Source: JAMXLO01 sp963832895 (GTDB lineage Bacteria > Pseudomonadota > Alphaproteobacteria > Acetobacterales > Acetobacteraceae). Taken from it: a stretch of 64,000 nucleotides of DNA. Below are positions 41,852-50,529 of this stretch, piece after piece (within the stretch, counting starts at the first letter, position 1; each line of letters begins with the position of its first letter). The DNA lies in contig CAWHVQ010000014.1 in assembly GCA_963832895.1 (NCBI GenBank), forward strand, positions 186,001-250,000. Direction: 5' to 3'. Below the pieces are notes generated by a model that ran no database searches, was not told where the DNA came from, and worked only from the letters and a program-made list of their open reading frames with translations. The position numbers and the translations under genes were made by a program.

Positions 41852-42823
41852 ATGCCGCTGCTTTCCGTCAGCAATCTCACCACGGCGTTTGCCACTTCGC
41901 GCGGCGAAATCAGCGCGGTCGAGGATGTGTCTTTCAGCGTCGACGAAGGCGAGATCCTGGGCATTGTCGGGGAATCGGGCTCGGGGAAGAGCGTCACTGC
42001 CCTGACCATTATGGGCTTGTTGCCGCAGCCTCCCGCGCGCGTCGCCGCCGGCGAGGTTCGCTTCGCCGGTCAGGCGCTGACCACACTCTCGGATAGGCGC
42101 ATGCAGCGCATCCGCGGGCCCGGCATCGCCATGGTGTTCCAGGAGCCGATGACTTCGCTCAACCCGGTGTTCACCATCGGGGACCAGGTTATGGAGACCA
42201 TCCGGGCGCATGAACGCCTGTCACAGCGTGCGCTGTACGCGCGGGCGCTGGAGATGCTGGAGAAGGTCGGCATTCCGTCGGCGGCGCGCCGCATGGCCGA
42301 CTATCCGCACCAGCTGTCCGGCGGCCAGCGCCAGCGCGTGATGCTGGCGATCGCGCTTGCCTGTCGCCCACGCCTGCTGATCGCCGACGAGCCCACCACC
42401 GCGCTCGATGTCACGATCCAGGCGCAGATCCTCGATCTGATGATGGACCTGCGCGACGAGTTCGGCATGGCGATCATCATCATCACCCACAACATGGGCG
42501 TGGTGGCGGAGACTGCCGACCGGGTGCTGGTGATGTATGCCGGACGCATCGTGGAAGAGGCGCCGGTCGCGCGTCTGTTCGACCATCCGTTGCACCCCTA
42601 CACGCGCGGTCTGCTGGAGTGCGTGCCTTCGCTCGACCAGGATCACGAGCGCCTGGTGGCGATCCAGGGCGCTTTGCCCGACCCGGCACGCCGCCCTGCC
42701 GGCTGCCGCTTCACGCCCCGCTGCCGCTATGCCGTGGCCGCCTGCGGCGCCGCCCTGCCGCCGCTGGCCGCCTTCGAGCGAGGCCACACCGCCGCCTGCA
42801 TCCGCGTGGCGGAACTGACGTGA
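41852..42823 (+). CDS. ABC transporter ATP-binding protein (DppD-like)
   Basis: A 323-residue ATPase. Walker A is IVGESGSGKSVTALTIMGLL, the Q-loop MVFQEPMTSLNPVFTIGDQV, the signature motif YPHQLSGGQRQRVMLAIALA, Walker B LLIADEPTTALDVTIQAQIL and the H-loop ITHNMGVVAE. The C-terminal oligopeptide-transporter extension (HPLHPYTRGLLECVPSLDQD, then CRFTPRCRYAVAACGAA) has the four-cysteine pattern of iron-sulfur or redox cysteine clusters known in DppD/OppD. It powers the importer together with the next gene, whose GTG start overlaps this stop. Confidence 0.93.
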   Translation: MPLLSVSNLTTAFATSRGEISAVEDVSFSVDEGEILGIVGESGSGKSVTALTIMGLLPQPPARVAAGEVRFAGQALTTLSDRRMQRIRGPGIAMVFQEPMTSLNPVFTIGDQVMETIRAHERLSQRALYARALEMLEKVGIPSAARRMADYPHQLSGGQRQRVMLAIALACRPRLLIADEPTTALDVTIQAQILDLMMDLRDEFGMAIIIITHNMGVVAETADRVLVMYAGRIVEEAPVARLFDHPLHPYTRGLLECVPSLDQDHERLVAIQGALPDPARRPAGCRFTPRCRYAVAACGAALPPLAAFERGHTAACIRVAELT

Positions 42824-43800
42824 AGCCGCTGATCGAGGCCGCCGCTCTGACCAAGCACTTCCCGGTGCGCGTCGGCAGTCTGCTGCACCGACACACCATC
42901 CCGCTGCGCGCGGTGGACGACGTGGCGCTGCGGATCGAGCCGGGTGAGACGCTGGGCCTGGTTGGCGAGTCCGGCTGCGGCAAATCAACGCTTGGGCGGT
43001 TGTTGATCCGGTTGATTTCGCCGACCGCCGGCAACGTCATCTTCGACGGCGCCGACATCACGCGGCTCGCGCCGGCCGAGCTGCGCGAGAAGCGGCGCGG
43101 CATGCAGATCATCTTCCAGGACCCTTACGGCGCGCTCAATCCGCGCATGTCGGTCGCGGACATCATTGCCGAGCCGTTGCTGATCCACGGGGCACGGGCG
43201 GGCGCGGAGACCCGCCGGAGGGTCGACGCGATGCTCGATCTCGTCGGCCTGCCCATCCGCGTGCGCGACCGCTTTCCGCACGAGTTCTCCGGCGGCCAGC
43301 GCCAGCGGATCGGCATCGCCCGCGCGCTGGTGCTGCGGCCGAAATTCGTTGTCTGCGACGAACCGGTGTCGGCACTGGATGTCTCGGTCCAGGCGCAGAT
43401 CGTCAACCTGCTACAGGATCTGCAAGGCGAGCTGGGGCTGACCTACCTGTTCATCGCCCATGACCTCGGCGTGGTGAAGCACATCTCGACGCGGGTGGCG
43501 GTGATGTATCTCGGCAAGATCGTCGAGGTCGCCGACAAACGCAGCCTCTATGCCGATCCACAGCACCCCTATACCAAGGCGCTGATCGCCGCGGTGCCGA
43601 TCGGGCATCCGGCGGAGCGGTCGCGCGGGCGACAGCGGCGGGAACAGCTTGCCGGCGACATTCCGAGTGCCCTGAACCCACCTTCGGGCTGCCGCTTCCA
43701 CACGCGCTGCCCGCACGCGATGCCGATCTGCCGGGAACAGGAACCCGCGCTCACCGAGCCCGCGCCCGGCCGCTCGGTAGCCTGTCACCTGGTGGGATGA
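42820..43800 (+). CDS. ABC transporter ATP-binding protein (DppF-like)
   Basis: A 326-residue ATPase. It shows KPLIEAAALTKHFPVRVGSL, Walker A LVGESGCGKSTLGRLLIRLI, Q-loop IIFQDPYGALNPRMSVADII, signature FPHEFSGGQRQRIGIARALV, Walker B FVVCDEPVSALDVSVQAQIV and FIAHDLGVVKHISTRVAVMY. The C-terminus has GCRFHTRCPHAMPICREQEP, the usual cysteine-rich tail of this class. The start is GTG at 42820, overlapping the upstream stop (GTGA). It completes the binding protein/permease/permease/ATPase/ATPase operon. Confidence 0.93.
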   Translation: MKPLIEAAALTKHFPVRVGSLLHRHTIPLRAVDDVALRIEPGETLGLVGESGCGKSTLGRLLIRLISPTAGNVIFDGADITRLAPAELREKRRGMQIIFQDPYGALNPRMSVADIIAEPLLIHGARAGAETRRRVDAMLDLVGLPIRVRDRFPHEFSGGQRQRIGIARALVLRPKFVVCDEPVSALDVSVQAQIVNLLQDLQGELGLTYLFIAHDLGVVKHISTRVAVMYLGKIVEVADKRSLYADPQHPYTKALIAAVPIGHPAERSRGRQRREQLAGDIPSALNPPSGCRFHTRCPHAMPICREQEPALTEPAPGRSVACHLVG

Positions 43801-43878
43801 GCGCGGCGGGACGGTGGTGCAGTTGGGACGCGGCTAACTTTTCATTGCGTATTCTTCTCGATTCCGCATATATCCATC

Positions 43879-43894
43879 TTTAGGCTTAGTTAAC
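43879..43894. promoter_or_regulatory. near-match to CtrA box (TTTA-N7-TTAAC) upstream of the response regulator
   Basis: TTTA at 43879-43882, seven bases, then TTAAC at 43890-43894: one mismatch from TTAA-N7-TTAAC. It lies 61 bases upstream of the response-regulator start, in an AT-rich stretch, a plausible promoter position. Weaker evidence than the exact box upstream of glgA. Confidence 0.3.
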
Positions 43895-43955
43895 GACACG
43901 AAGATGCAAAACCTTCGGGGGGTGGTGCACTTCCGTTCCTACTCTGTTCGCCAGG

Positions 43956-44666
43956 ATGGCCCTAGAAATGGAAGAGTTCGCCGACATTACCGCCCTCGTC
44001 GCCGACCGGGCCACTCTATTCCGCCATGGACTCATTCGCCTGCTGCAAGAGCGCAGAACCGCCTGGTCATTTGCCGAGGCAGGGACGGCGGAAGAGGTTC
44101 AGGCACATCTCAGTGTCGAGCCGGTCGATCTGGTTCTGCTGGATCTGCAGCTTGCAGGCGGTCGCGAGTTGACGGGTCTGCGCCGGCTGCGCGAGCGGTT
44201 CCCCGATCAGAGGATCGCTATTGTGGCCGACAGCGAAGAGCGCGAGGTGATTCTCGCCTGCCTCGCCGCTGGTGCAAACGGCTATATCCCGAAGTCGGCC
44301 ACGCTGGGGCAGCTCCTGCGGGCGATAGAGACCATCCTGTCGGGCGGCGTATTCGCGCCGGCGGCGCTGGCTGGTCTGACACAGCCTGCCGCTCCCGCGC
44401 GTGAGCCGGAGGCGATCCGCCTGGCGGTGCAGCTCACTGAGCGGCAGTTGGAGGTCTTCCACCTGTTGTCGCAAGGCTGTGCCACCAAGACGATCGCACG
44501 CAGGCTTGGGCTTGCGGTCGGCACGGTGAAGGTGCACCTGGCAGGGATCTATCGCGTGCTCGGCGCGCATAACCGCGTGGAGGCGATTGCCAAGGCCGGT
44601 GGCGGGTATATGCAGGCGGTGCAGCTGCCGGATAGGGCGGCGCTGGTGGATGAGTTCAGCGGCTGA
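43956..44666 (+). CDS. response regulator with LuxR/NarL-type helix-turn-helix
   Basis: A 236-residue two-domain regulator. The receiver domain (about 10-125) has ITALVADRATLFRHGLIRLL, the phospho-acceptor Asp in VDLVLLDLQLAGGRELTGL, and ACLAAGANGYIPKSATLGQL with the conserved Lys. The C-terminal DNA-binding domain has LTERQLEVFHLLSQGCATKT, then IARRLGLAVGTVKVHLAGIY. It should bind DNA when phosphorylated, but no histidine kinase is nearby. It stands alone between the ABC operon and the glycan cluster. The first ATG at 43956 has AGG very close; an internal ATG at 43968 is an alternative. A CtrA-like box lies upstream. Confidence 0.87.
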   Translation: MALEMEEFADITALVADRATLFRHGLIRLLQERRTAWSFAEAGTAEEVQAHLSVEPVDLVLLDLQLAGGRELTGLRRLRERFPDQRIAIVADSEEREVILACLAAGANGYIPKSATLGQLLRAIETILSGGVFAPAALAGLTQPAAPAREPEAIRLAVQLTERQLEVFHLLSQGCATKTIARRLGLAVGTVKVHLAGIYRVLGAHNRVEAIAKAGGGYMQAVQLPDRAALVDEFSG

Positions 44667-44815
44667 GCGATTGGGTCCACTGCCTCGCGGCGCCGGGCTT
44701 CGTGCTGCGAAGAAATGGACTTTGGTGACGTCGCGCGAGCGTCCCCGCCTCATGTAGGTAGGGCATCAGCACGGCTCGCGCTCCTCTAAAGCGTACCTGC
44801 TCCTTTCCCGCCCGG

Positions 44816-46630
44816 ATGATTGATCCTCCATTGACGTATGCTGGCAGCGATCACGGAAGGGTTTCGGCCGCCTATAGTCAGTTCGCTCGAGGCGTGGTTC
44901 GGATCCTGGATACGCTCAGCGCGCCCCGTCCCTTGCCACTTCTGCTAGCGGGCGTCGTGCTAACGGCCATTGCCTACTGCTTTCTTCTATTCAGCTTCAG
45001 CTTCCTCGCTGGCACGTCGCCTGTCTGGAGTAATGCCCGCGGCGTCGTGACGAATAGTTGGGCAGACATGCCGACGGCCCTCAGCGGTTATTTCTATTTC
45101 ATTAGAGACGGTTGGCGTTTGCCGCTATTCCATGTAGCTGGATTGGGAGGGGCTGACGGCACCAACATAATATTCACCGACAGTATTCCCTTGCTCGCGC
45201 TGCTTGGACGAGCGTTGTATCGCGTCGCCGGACTGACAGTGAACCCCTACGGAGCTTGGACGGCTTTTTGCTTCGTCGCGTCTGCGCTGTCGATGACATG
45301 GTTGGTTGCTCTACTCGGGCAACGAAGCATTGCTTCCGCGGTCATCGCCACGGTGTTCGGATTGTGCATGCCGGCGCTGTTGTTCCGATGGGGTCACTTA
45401 GCGTTGATGGCGCAGTTCGAGATCGTTCTGGCGCTCGGGTTCGCTGTAGCCAGCAAACGACACTGTAGGCCGCTTCCCCATCTTATCGCATCCGCGCTTC
45501 TCTGCTTGCTTGCGCTTTGGACAAATGCGTACCTGTTCGTGATGGTCAGCGGCATTGTCGGCGCTGCTATCGGGCAGGCGCTGCTCGACCGATCCTTGTG
45601 CCCACGCATTGGTCTCGGGCTGATTACGACCCTTGCCGCCGTGATTCTAGGTGCAATGCTGTTATCAGGCTATTTTTCGGGCAAGCACTCGCTCAGCGAC
45701 ATGGGGTTTGGTCTTTTCTCTATGAATCTGCTCTCACCACTGGCAGTACAGGCGAGCGGAATATTTACGTGGAGAAATGGAATTCTGGACGCTACCGGTG
45801 GCCAATATGAGGGGTTCGCTTATCTTGGCCTCGGTATCCTCCTTCTGCTTTTCACTGCGATCCCGGAAATATCTGCGCATGCCGTCAGCGCATGGAAACG
45901 CTACCCGATCCTGGTCACGGTACTCGCCGCGTTCACGGCGTTTGCTCTTTCGAACCAGATTTACGTCGGGGCCTGGCCGATGCCAATCATACCACTGCCA
46001 GAAGCGGTTCTAAAGCTTGCTGGAGTGTTCCGTTCCAGCGGCCGCTTCATTTGGCCAGTTCTGTATGGAATCTCGGCCATGACCATTGTTGCAACAGCGC
46101 GGCGCAGCGGCCGTGGTACGGTGCTCCTTTTGCTCGCGGCGTCCGTCCTCCAATGGTTTGACACCGCGCCGCTACGCGCCGCGATCGCAACCAGCGCTGC
46201 CGCTCCCGCCTCACTTCCGCTCAATGCGGATTCTTGGAGCCCGGCTATCGCAAGGCACAACTTTGTTCGGGTGTTACCTTCCTTCGGATGCCTTGCGATC
46301 CGCGCAACCTGGGATCGTGAAGTGGCCATGGAGGTTCAGTTCCTGTCTGCCGTGGCTGGCGTGCCGACCAACACAGTATATACGGGCCGGCACCAGGGCG
46401 ATTGCGTGACCGAGCAAGATGTCGAACCGCGGATCGACGCTCGCGAGATGCGCATATACCTCCATGGCTCTGAAGGGTTCAGGCAGGTCAGAGACAAGGC
46501 AGGTGAGGCGCATTGCAGCATTACCCCGGACATGGCTCTGTGCAGCGAGCTTTTGGACGGCGCGTCACGTGCTGTTCTTCTCGATGCAAGGCGCGCGAGG
46601 GAGGAGGGTGAGCAACTCCGTCCCGAGTGA
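44816..46630 (+). CDS. DUF6311 multi-pass membrane protein (glycosyltransferase C-like)
   Basis: A 604-residue protein with about eleven to twelve hydrophobic segments and a soluble C-terminal domain with cysteines. Notable are TSPVWSNARGVVTNSWADMP, SGYFYFIRDGWRLPLFHV, DGTNIIFTDSIPLLALLGRA, FRWGHLALMAQFEIVLALGF and FRSSGRFIWPVLYGISAMTI. These agree with DUF6311, a family related to GT-C polyprenyl-phosphate sugar transferases; the specific reaction is unknown. It is followed by a GtrB-like transferase that could make the lipid-linked sugar it uses. Base composition is visibly less GC-rich than in the ABC operon upstream. Confidence 0.75.
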   Translation: MIDPPLTYAGSDHGRVSAAYSQFARGVVRILDTLSAPRPLPLLLAGVVLTAIAYCFLLFSFSFLAGTSPVWSNARGVVTNSWADMPTALSGYFYFIRDGWRLPLFHVAGLGGADGTNIIFTDSIPLLALLGRALYRVAGLTVNPYGAWTAFCFVASALSMTWLVALLGQRSIASAVIATVFGLCMPALLFRWGHLALMAQFEIVLALGFAVASKRHCRPLPHLIASALLCLLALWTNAYLFVMVSGIVGAAIGQALLDRSLCPRIGLGLITTLAAVILGAMLLSGYFSGKHSLSDMGFGLFSMNLLSPLAVQASGIFTWRNGILDATGGQYEGFAYLGLGILLLLFTAIPEISAHAVSAWKRYPILVTVLAAFTAFALSNQIYVGAWPMPIIPLPEAVLKLAGVFRSSGRFIWPVLYGISAMTIVATARRSGRGTVLLLLAASVLQWFDTAPLRAAIATSAAAPASLPLNADSWSPAIARHNFVRVLPSFGCLAIRATWDREVAMEVQFLSAVAGVPTNTVYTGRHQGDCVTEQDVEPRIDAREMRIYLHGSEGFRQVRDKAGEAHCSITPDMALCSELLDGASRAVLLDARRAREEGEQLRPE

Positions 46631-46794
46631 CGGCTTCCTCAGCCGCCGTCGGATGCGGTTCTTCCCACCAGTCCATTGGCCGAATTCGACGAGGACGGCG
46701 GCAGCAGTATTGGTCGAGCTCCCAGGCTGAAGCGCTTTCGTAAGAATCTGAACCCTAAAGTTCGCGGCTCAACGGCCGAAACTGGTGAAACTCA

Positions 46795-47907
46795 ATGCAT
46801 TTCCGGGAAACTGATCGTATCCCGGCAGTCTCAATTGTCGCTCCTTGCTTCAACGAGGAGTACATTCTGACCGAATTTCATCGCCGGGCCGTTGGCGCGT
46901 GCGCTGAGGTGTGCGCCGAGAGCTACGAGATTATACTTGTAGATGACGGATCTAGCGACGGGACCTGGAGTGTGATTCAGCGCCTCGCCGCACATCAGCA
47001 TAACGTCGTGGGTATGCGATTGATGCGAAACCATGGGCACCAGGCCGCCGCCAGTGCCGGCCTTGCCCTTGCGCGCGGAGACCGCGTGCTCCTCCTCGAT
47101 GCCGACCTGCAGGATCCGCCAGAGTTGCTCGGTCCCATGATGCGGACAATGGACGAAGAAAGAGCGGACGTCGTGTTTGGTCAGCGGATAGGGCGTCGGG
47201 GTGAGACTCTTTTCAAGATTGCTTCTGCCGCCTTCTTTTATAGGCTTCTCTCTCGCCTGGCCGCAGTGCCAATCCCGGCTGACACGGGCGACTTCCGGCT
47301 TATGAGGCGCCGGATCGTCGATGCGTTGGCAGCAATGCCGGAGCGGCATCGATTTGTTCGCGGCATGGTGAGTTGGGTTGGCGGCCGCCAAGTGGCGCTG
47401 CGCTACGAACGGCAGGCTCGGATAGCCGGCGGCTCCAAATACACGTTGCCGAAAATGCTGCGCTTCGCGCTCGATGCGGTCACGGGGTTCTCAACGATAC
47501 CGCTTCGGCTCGCAACCTGGTTCGGGTTCGGCGCGGCTCTTGTTGCGTTTGGGCTTTTGATCGTCACAAGCTGGAGTTGGGCAACAGGTCAGACTGTTCT
47601 GGGTTGGAGCAGCATTATGACGGCCATCGTGTTCTTCGGCGCCGTGCAGCTTATCGTGCTCGGCATTCTTGGCGAATATGTGGGACGCCTTTTCCTGGAG
47701 GCGAAGCAGCGGCCACTTTTCTTGGTGGATGAAATCGTAGCTGGGACCTGCAGCCTTTCCTTGCCGCCTGAATTCGCCAGCCTCGATCCTGCCGCCCGTC
47801 GGGAGATTTGGGAGGCCACACGCGGCGGCCCCACGAGGGTCTTGCCTCTCGTTCCGCCCGTGCCGATGACGGCGCCCTTCAATGTGATGTCTATCGGACT
47901 CAAGTGA
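46795..47907 (+). CDS. GT2 polyprenyl-phosphate glycosyltransferase (GtrB/DPM1-like)
   Basis: A 370-residue membrane-anchored family 2 glycosyltransferase. It has VSIVAPCFNEEYILTEFHRR, EIILVDDGSSDGTWSVIQRL, LMRNHGHQAAASAGLALARG, the metal-binding LLLDADLQDPPELL, ADTGDFRLMRRRIVDALAAM and RFVRGMVSWVGGRQVALRYE. Two C-terminal helices follow (FGAALVAFGLLIVTSWSW and a second near IVFFGAVQLIVLGILGEYVG). Such enzymes transfer a sugar from a nucleotide donor to polyprenyl phosphate. It lies 164 bases after the DUF6311 gene and likely works with it or with the GT-C-type genes downstream. Confidence 0.88.
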   Translation: MHFRETDRIPAVSIVAPCFNEEYILTEFHRRAVGACAEVCAESYEIILVDDGSSDGTWSVIQRLAAHQHNVVGMRLMRNHGHQAAASAGLALARGDRVLLLDADLQDPPELLGPMMRTMDEERADVVFGQRIGRRGETLFKIASAAFFYRLLSRLAAVPIPADTGDFRLMRRRIVDALAAMPERHRFVRGMVSWVGGRQVALRYERQARIAGGSKYTLPKMLRFALDAVTGFSTIPLRLATWFGFGAALVAFGLLIVTSWSWATGQTVLGWSSIMTAIVFFGAVQLIVLGILGEYVGRLFLEAKQRPLFLVDEIVAGTCSLSLPPEFASLDPAARREIWEATRGGPTRVLPLVPPVPMTAPFNVMSIGLK

Positions 47908-47945
47908 CCGATCCTTCCACGCTATTAAGATGCCGGGGACCCGCC

Positions 47946-48743
47946 ATGCCGTTTGGCCACAAGACAATATCTCAGAGTTGTGCGTCCCTACGTGGCATAG
48001 AATTCGACGAGTACGCGCCAAGCTATGCTGCGGGGATGGAGAATTCTCTTAAGGCGCTGCTTGGGAAACGCGCCGACCAATACATTGAAGTTAAACTTCG
48101 CTGGTTGTTACGCCACTTCCCAACGCTGCGCGCGGCGGGCGCTGCAGTTCGCGTCCTCGATTATGGGTGCGGTACAGCCACGCTGTTGAGGCTGATGGCG
48201 GCGGCTGGTGTTCGAGCGACGCTGGTTGGTTGCGACGTTTCGTCGCATATGTTGAAGGAGGCCGAAGACCGGTGGCCGGAACCCCTGTGTGCCACGAAAC
48301 CCGCACTCTACCTGCAGCAAGCGGCGCGTACCCCGTTTCACGATGGGGAATTCGATTTGGTCGTGATCAGTGCCGTGCTCCACCACGTGCCTCCTATGGA
48401 TCGTCCATTGGTCTATGCGGAGCTCTGTCGGGTCGCACGTCCCGATGGCCATATCGTCGTCTTCGAACATAATCCTCTCAACCCGGTAACTCGCTTCGTC
48501 GTCTCACGCACACCGATCGACCGTGACGCCGTGCTGCTGCGGGCGCGGGAGGTCGCGAGCGGCCTTACCGCGGCTGGCGCTACGAGCGTGCGTACACGCT
48601 ATCTCATGTTCACGCCGCCACGCATGCGGGTACCCGACATGCTGGAAGCTCAGTTAGCCCGGCTGCCAATGGGTGCACAGTATGTTTTGACCGCGTCGCC
48701 TGGCCAGCGCGTTCCCTTGGAACAGAGCGCTCGCGTGCCATGA
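47946..48743 (+). CDS. class I SAM-dependent methyltransferase
   Basis: A 265-residue methyltransferase with motif I VRVLDYGCGTATLLRLMAAA, motif II region LVGCDVSSHMLKEAEDRWPE, and FDLVVISAVLHHVPPMDRPL followed by ELCRVARPDGHIVVFEHNPL. It starts 38 bases after the GT2 gene, so it is in the same transcript. The N-terminal EFDEYAPSYAAGMENSLKAL resembles methyltransferases in O-antigen and lipid-sugar clusters. The ATG at 47946 is preferred; a longer frame overlaps the end of the GT2 gene. The target is unknown. Confidence 0.85.
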   Translation: MPFGHKTISQSCASLRGIEFDEYAPSYAAGMENSLKALLGKRADQYIEVKLRWLLRHFPTLRAAGAAVRVLDYGCGTATLLRLMAAAGVRATLVGCDVSSHMLKEAEDRWPEPLCATKPALYLQQAARTPFHDGEFDLVVISAVLHHVPPMDRPLVYAELCRVARPDGHIVVFEHNPLNPVTRFVVSRTPIDRDAVLLRAREVASGLTAAGATSVRTRYLMFTPPRMRVPDMLEAQLARLPMGAQYVLTASPGQRVPLEQSARVP

Positions 48744-48914
48744 CGTACGGGCTTCAAATGCGCACAGAATTAGAAGGTCACACGGGAACGTATACCTTGC
48801 AATGGCGTTCCCGCCGGCAAACAGCTCGATCATTCCCTTGCAACGGAGCGGCCACAATGTGCCGCGATTACCGGTCCACCTGTGGCCTCATGGGCTTCGT
48901 CCTCACATAGATCC

Positions 48915-50489
48915 ATGATGACACACAGCACCGTCGTGACGGCTCCTGAACCACTGTGTACGACAAGCAACGTAGTCAATGCGGTGGTTGCGAGCAACCG
49001 CCAGGAATCCCTCGCCATCGCGGGCGTCCTCACTGTCGCACTCGTGGTACGGGTATGGGCAGTTCTGACACAGACCTATGTTATTCACCCTGATGAAACA
49101 TACCAATATTTCGAGCAAGCTCACCGTCTCGCCTTCGGCTCCGGCGTCGTGCCTTGGGAGTATCTCGAGGGGGTCCGTTCTTGGCTGCTGCCCGGAGTCA
49201 TCGCGGGACTAATGCGCATAGCCGCGATTTTCTCAGATGCACCGGAAGCCTATATCACGCTTGTTCGTGTCACCAATATTGCCGTCTCGCTCGCGGTACC
49301 ATACGTCGGATTTCGCATTGCAAACCGCCATTTCGGGTGTGGACCCGCCGTGGCGGCTGGTCTCGTCTGCGCGCTCTGGTATGAGCTGATTTACTACGCG
49401 CCAGTTACGATGACAGAAGAGCCAGCCACACACTTGGCCTTGCTGGCGCTCTGGCTTGGCGAACCACTTGCTGACCGTTCTGAACTGCCGTCTCATCGGC
49501 TGGCATTGGCCGGCGCATTGTTCGGGCTCGCCGTGTGTCTGCGCTACCAATATGGCCCTGCTTTGGCGGCGGCTGCGTTGTGGCAACATGTCGGCGACCG
49601 GCGACGCCTGCTGTTGGTCGGTGGCGTCGGATTTGCAGTTGTGGCGGTCGGGTTGGGCATGCTCGACGCCTTGACCCTGGGCGCGCCATTTCAATCGGTC
49701 TGGCTCAACTTTCAGCGCAATGCGGTGGATGGTCTGAGCGGGGCGATGGGCGTCGAGCCATGGTTCTATCCGACCGCATATTTCCTGGTTGCCTGGGGTG
49801 CGCTTTTCCCGCTGTTCCTTGTCCTGGCCACGGTGGGTGCCGCGCGAGCGCCGGCGTTTGCCGTCGCGGCCGTCATGACAATTGTGTTGCATTCGCTAAC
49901 CCCGCACAAGGAGGTACGCTTCATCTACCTCGCCATTGCGACGGCGCCTATTTTGATTGGCTTAGGAGGCGCCAGGTTGCTTGCGCTGCCGATGTTGCGC
50001 GGGCGTCCCGTTGCAGCCGCAGCGGCGGGCATCCTTGTCATTCTGCTCCCGGTTGTCGATGCCGTAGCTGCCCGGGCACATGTCTTGCCTGCCGAGGCTT
50101 GGCGCATCGACAGATCCATGACCAGAGCATTCTTCGCTGCCCACGCCACCCCGAACGTATGCGGTGTCGGTGTCAGGGAATTCTGGGGGTATCTTACTGG
50201 TGGTTACGCTTATCTGCACCGCGATGTCCCGATCTATTTCGAGACATTTGAACGTGCTCAGCACCTCGAGGGTCTGGACTATCGCCTTGCCATATCGGTG
50301 ATGCGGGGAGGCGCGGAAGTGCCGCAACATCCGGATGCCGACTTCGCTGCCGCCAGCAGAGGTTTCAACCTGCTGATCGCGCCCGAGAACCGCGCACTGC
50401 CGGGATTCTCCCGCATAGGCTGCTATGGCAAGGATACTCTGGGGCACGCCGAAATTTGCCTGTTCCGCCGGCCTGGCGGGTGCCCGTGA
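48915..50489 (+). CDS. GT22-like mannosyltransferase (Alg9/PIG-B type membrane protein)
   Basis: A 524-residue multi-pass protein resembling GT22 (Alg9/PIG-B/GPI mannosyltransferase-like). The first luminal loop reads VIHPDETYQYFEQAHRLAFG then VPWEYLEGVRSWLLPGVIAG, matching the HPDExxQ...EY...RSWLxP pattern. A later HKE-type motif is SLTPHKEVRFIYLAIATAPI. These enzymes use polyprenyl-phosphate sugars as donors, fitting the GtrB-like gene upstream. About ten hydrophobic helices are present. The start at 48915 (MMTHST) is a choice between two neighbouring ATGs. About 170 bases separate it from the methyltransferase. Confidence 0.8.
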   Translation: MMTHSTVVTAPEPLCTTSNVVNAVVASNRQESLAIAGVLTVALVVRVWAVLTQTYVIHPDETYQYFEQAHRLAFGSGVVPWEYLEGVRSWLLPGVIAGLMRIAAIFSDAPEAYITLVRVTNIAVSLAVPYVGFRIANRHFGCGPAVAAGLVCALWYELIYYAPVTMTEEPATHLALLALWLGEPLADRSELPSHRLALAGALFGLAVCLRYQYGPALAAAALWQHVGDRRRLLLVGGVGFAVVAVGLGMLDALTLGAPFQSVWLNFQRNAVDGLSGAMGVEPWFYPTAYFLVAWGALFPLFLVLATVGAARAPAFAVAAVMTIVLHSLTPHKEVRFIYLAIATAPILIGLGGARLLALPMLRGRPVAAAAAGILVILLPVVDAVAARAHVLPAEAWRIDRSMTRAFFAAHATPNVCGVGVREFWGYLTGGYAYLHRDVPIYFETFERAQHLEGLDYRLAISVMRGGAEVPQHPDADFAAASRGFNLLIAPENRALPGFSRIGCYGKDTLGHAEICLFRRPGGCP

Positions 50490-50529
50490 TGCATTGTAGT
50501 CGGGGTTTGCTCAGGGGCCTGAGCAGCGT

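Noticed and set aside
46676..46800. tRNA gene candidate with a TTCGTAA anticodon-like loop
   Set aside because: Neither anticodon stem nor acceptor stem pairs and the T-arm consensus GGTTCGA is absent, so no tRNA is annotated.
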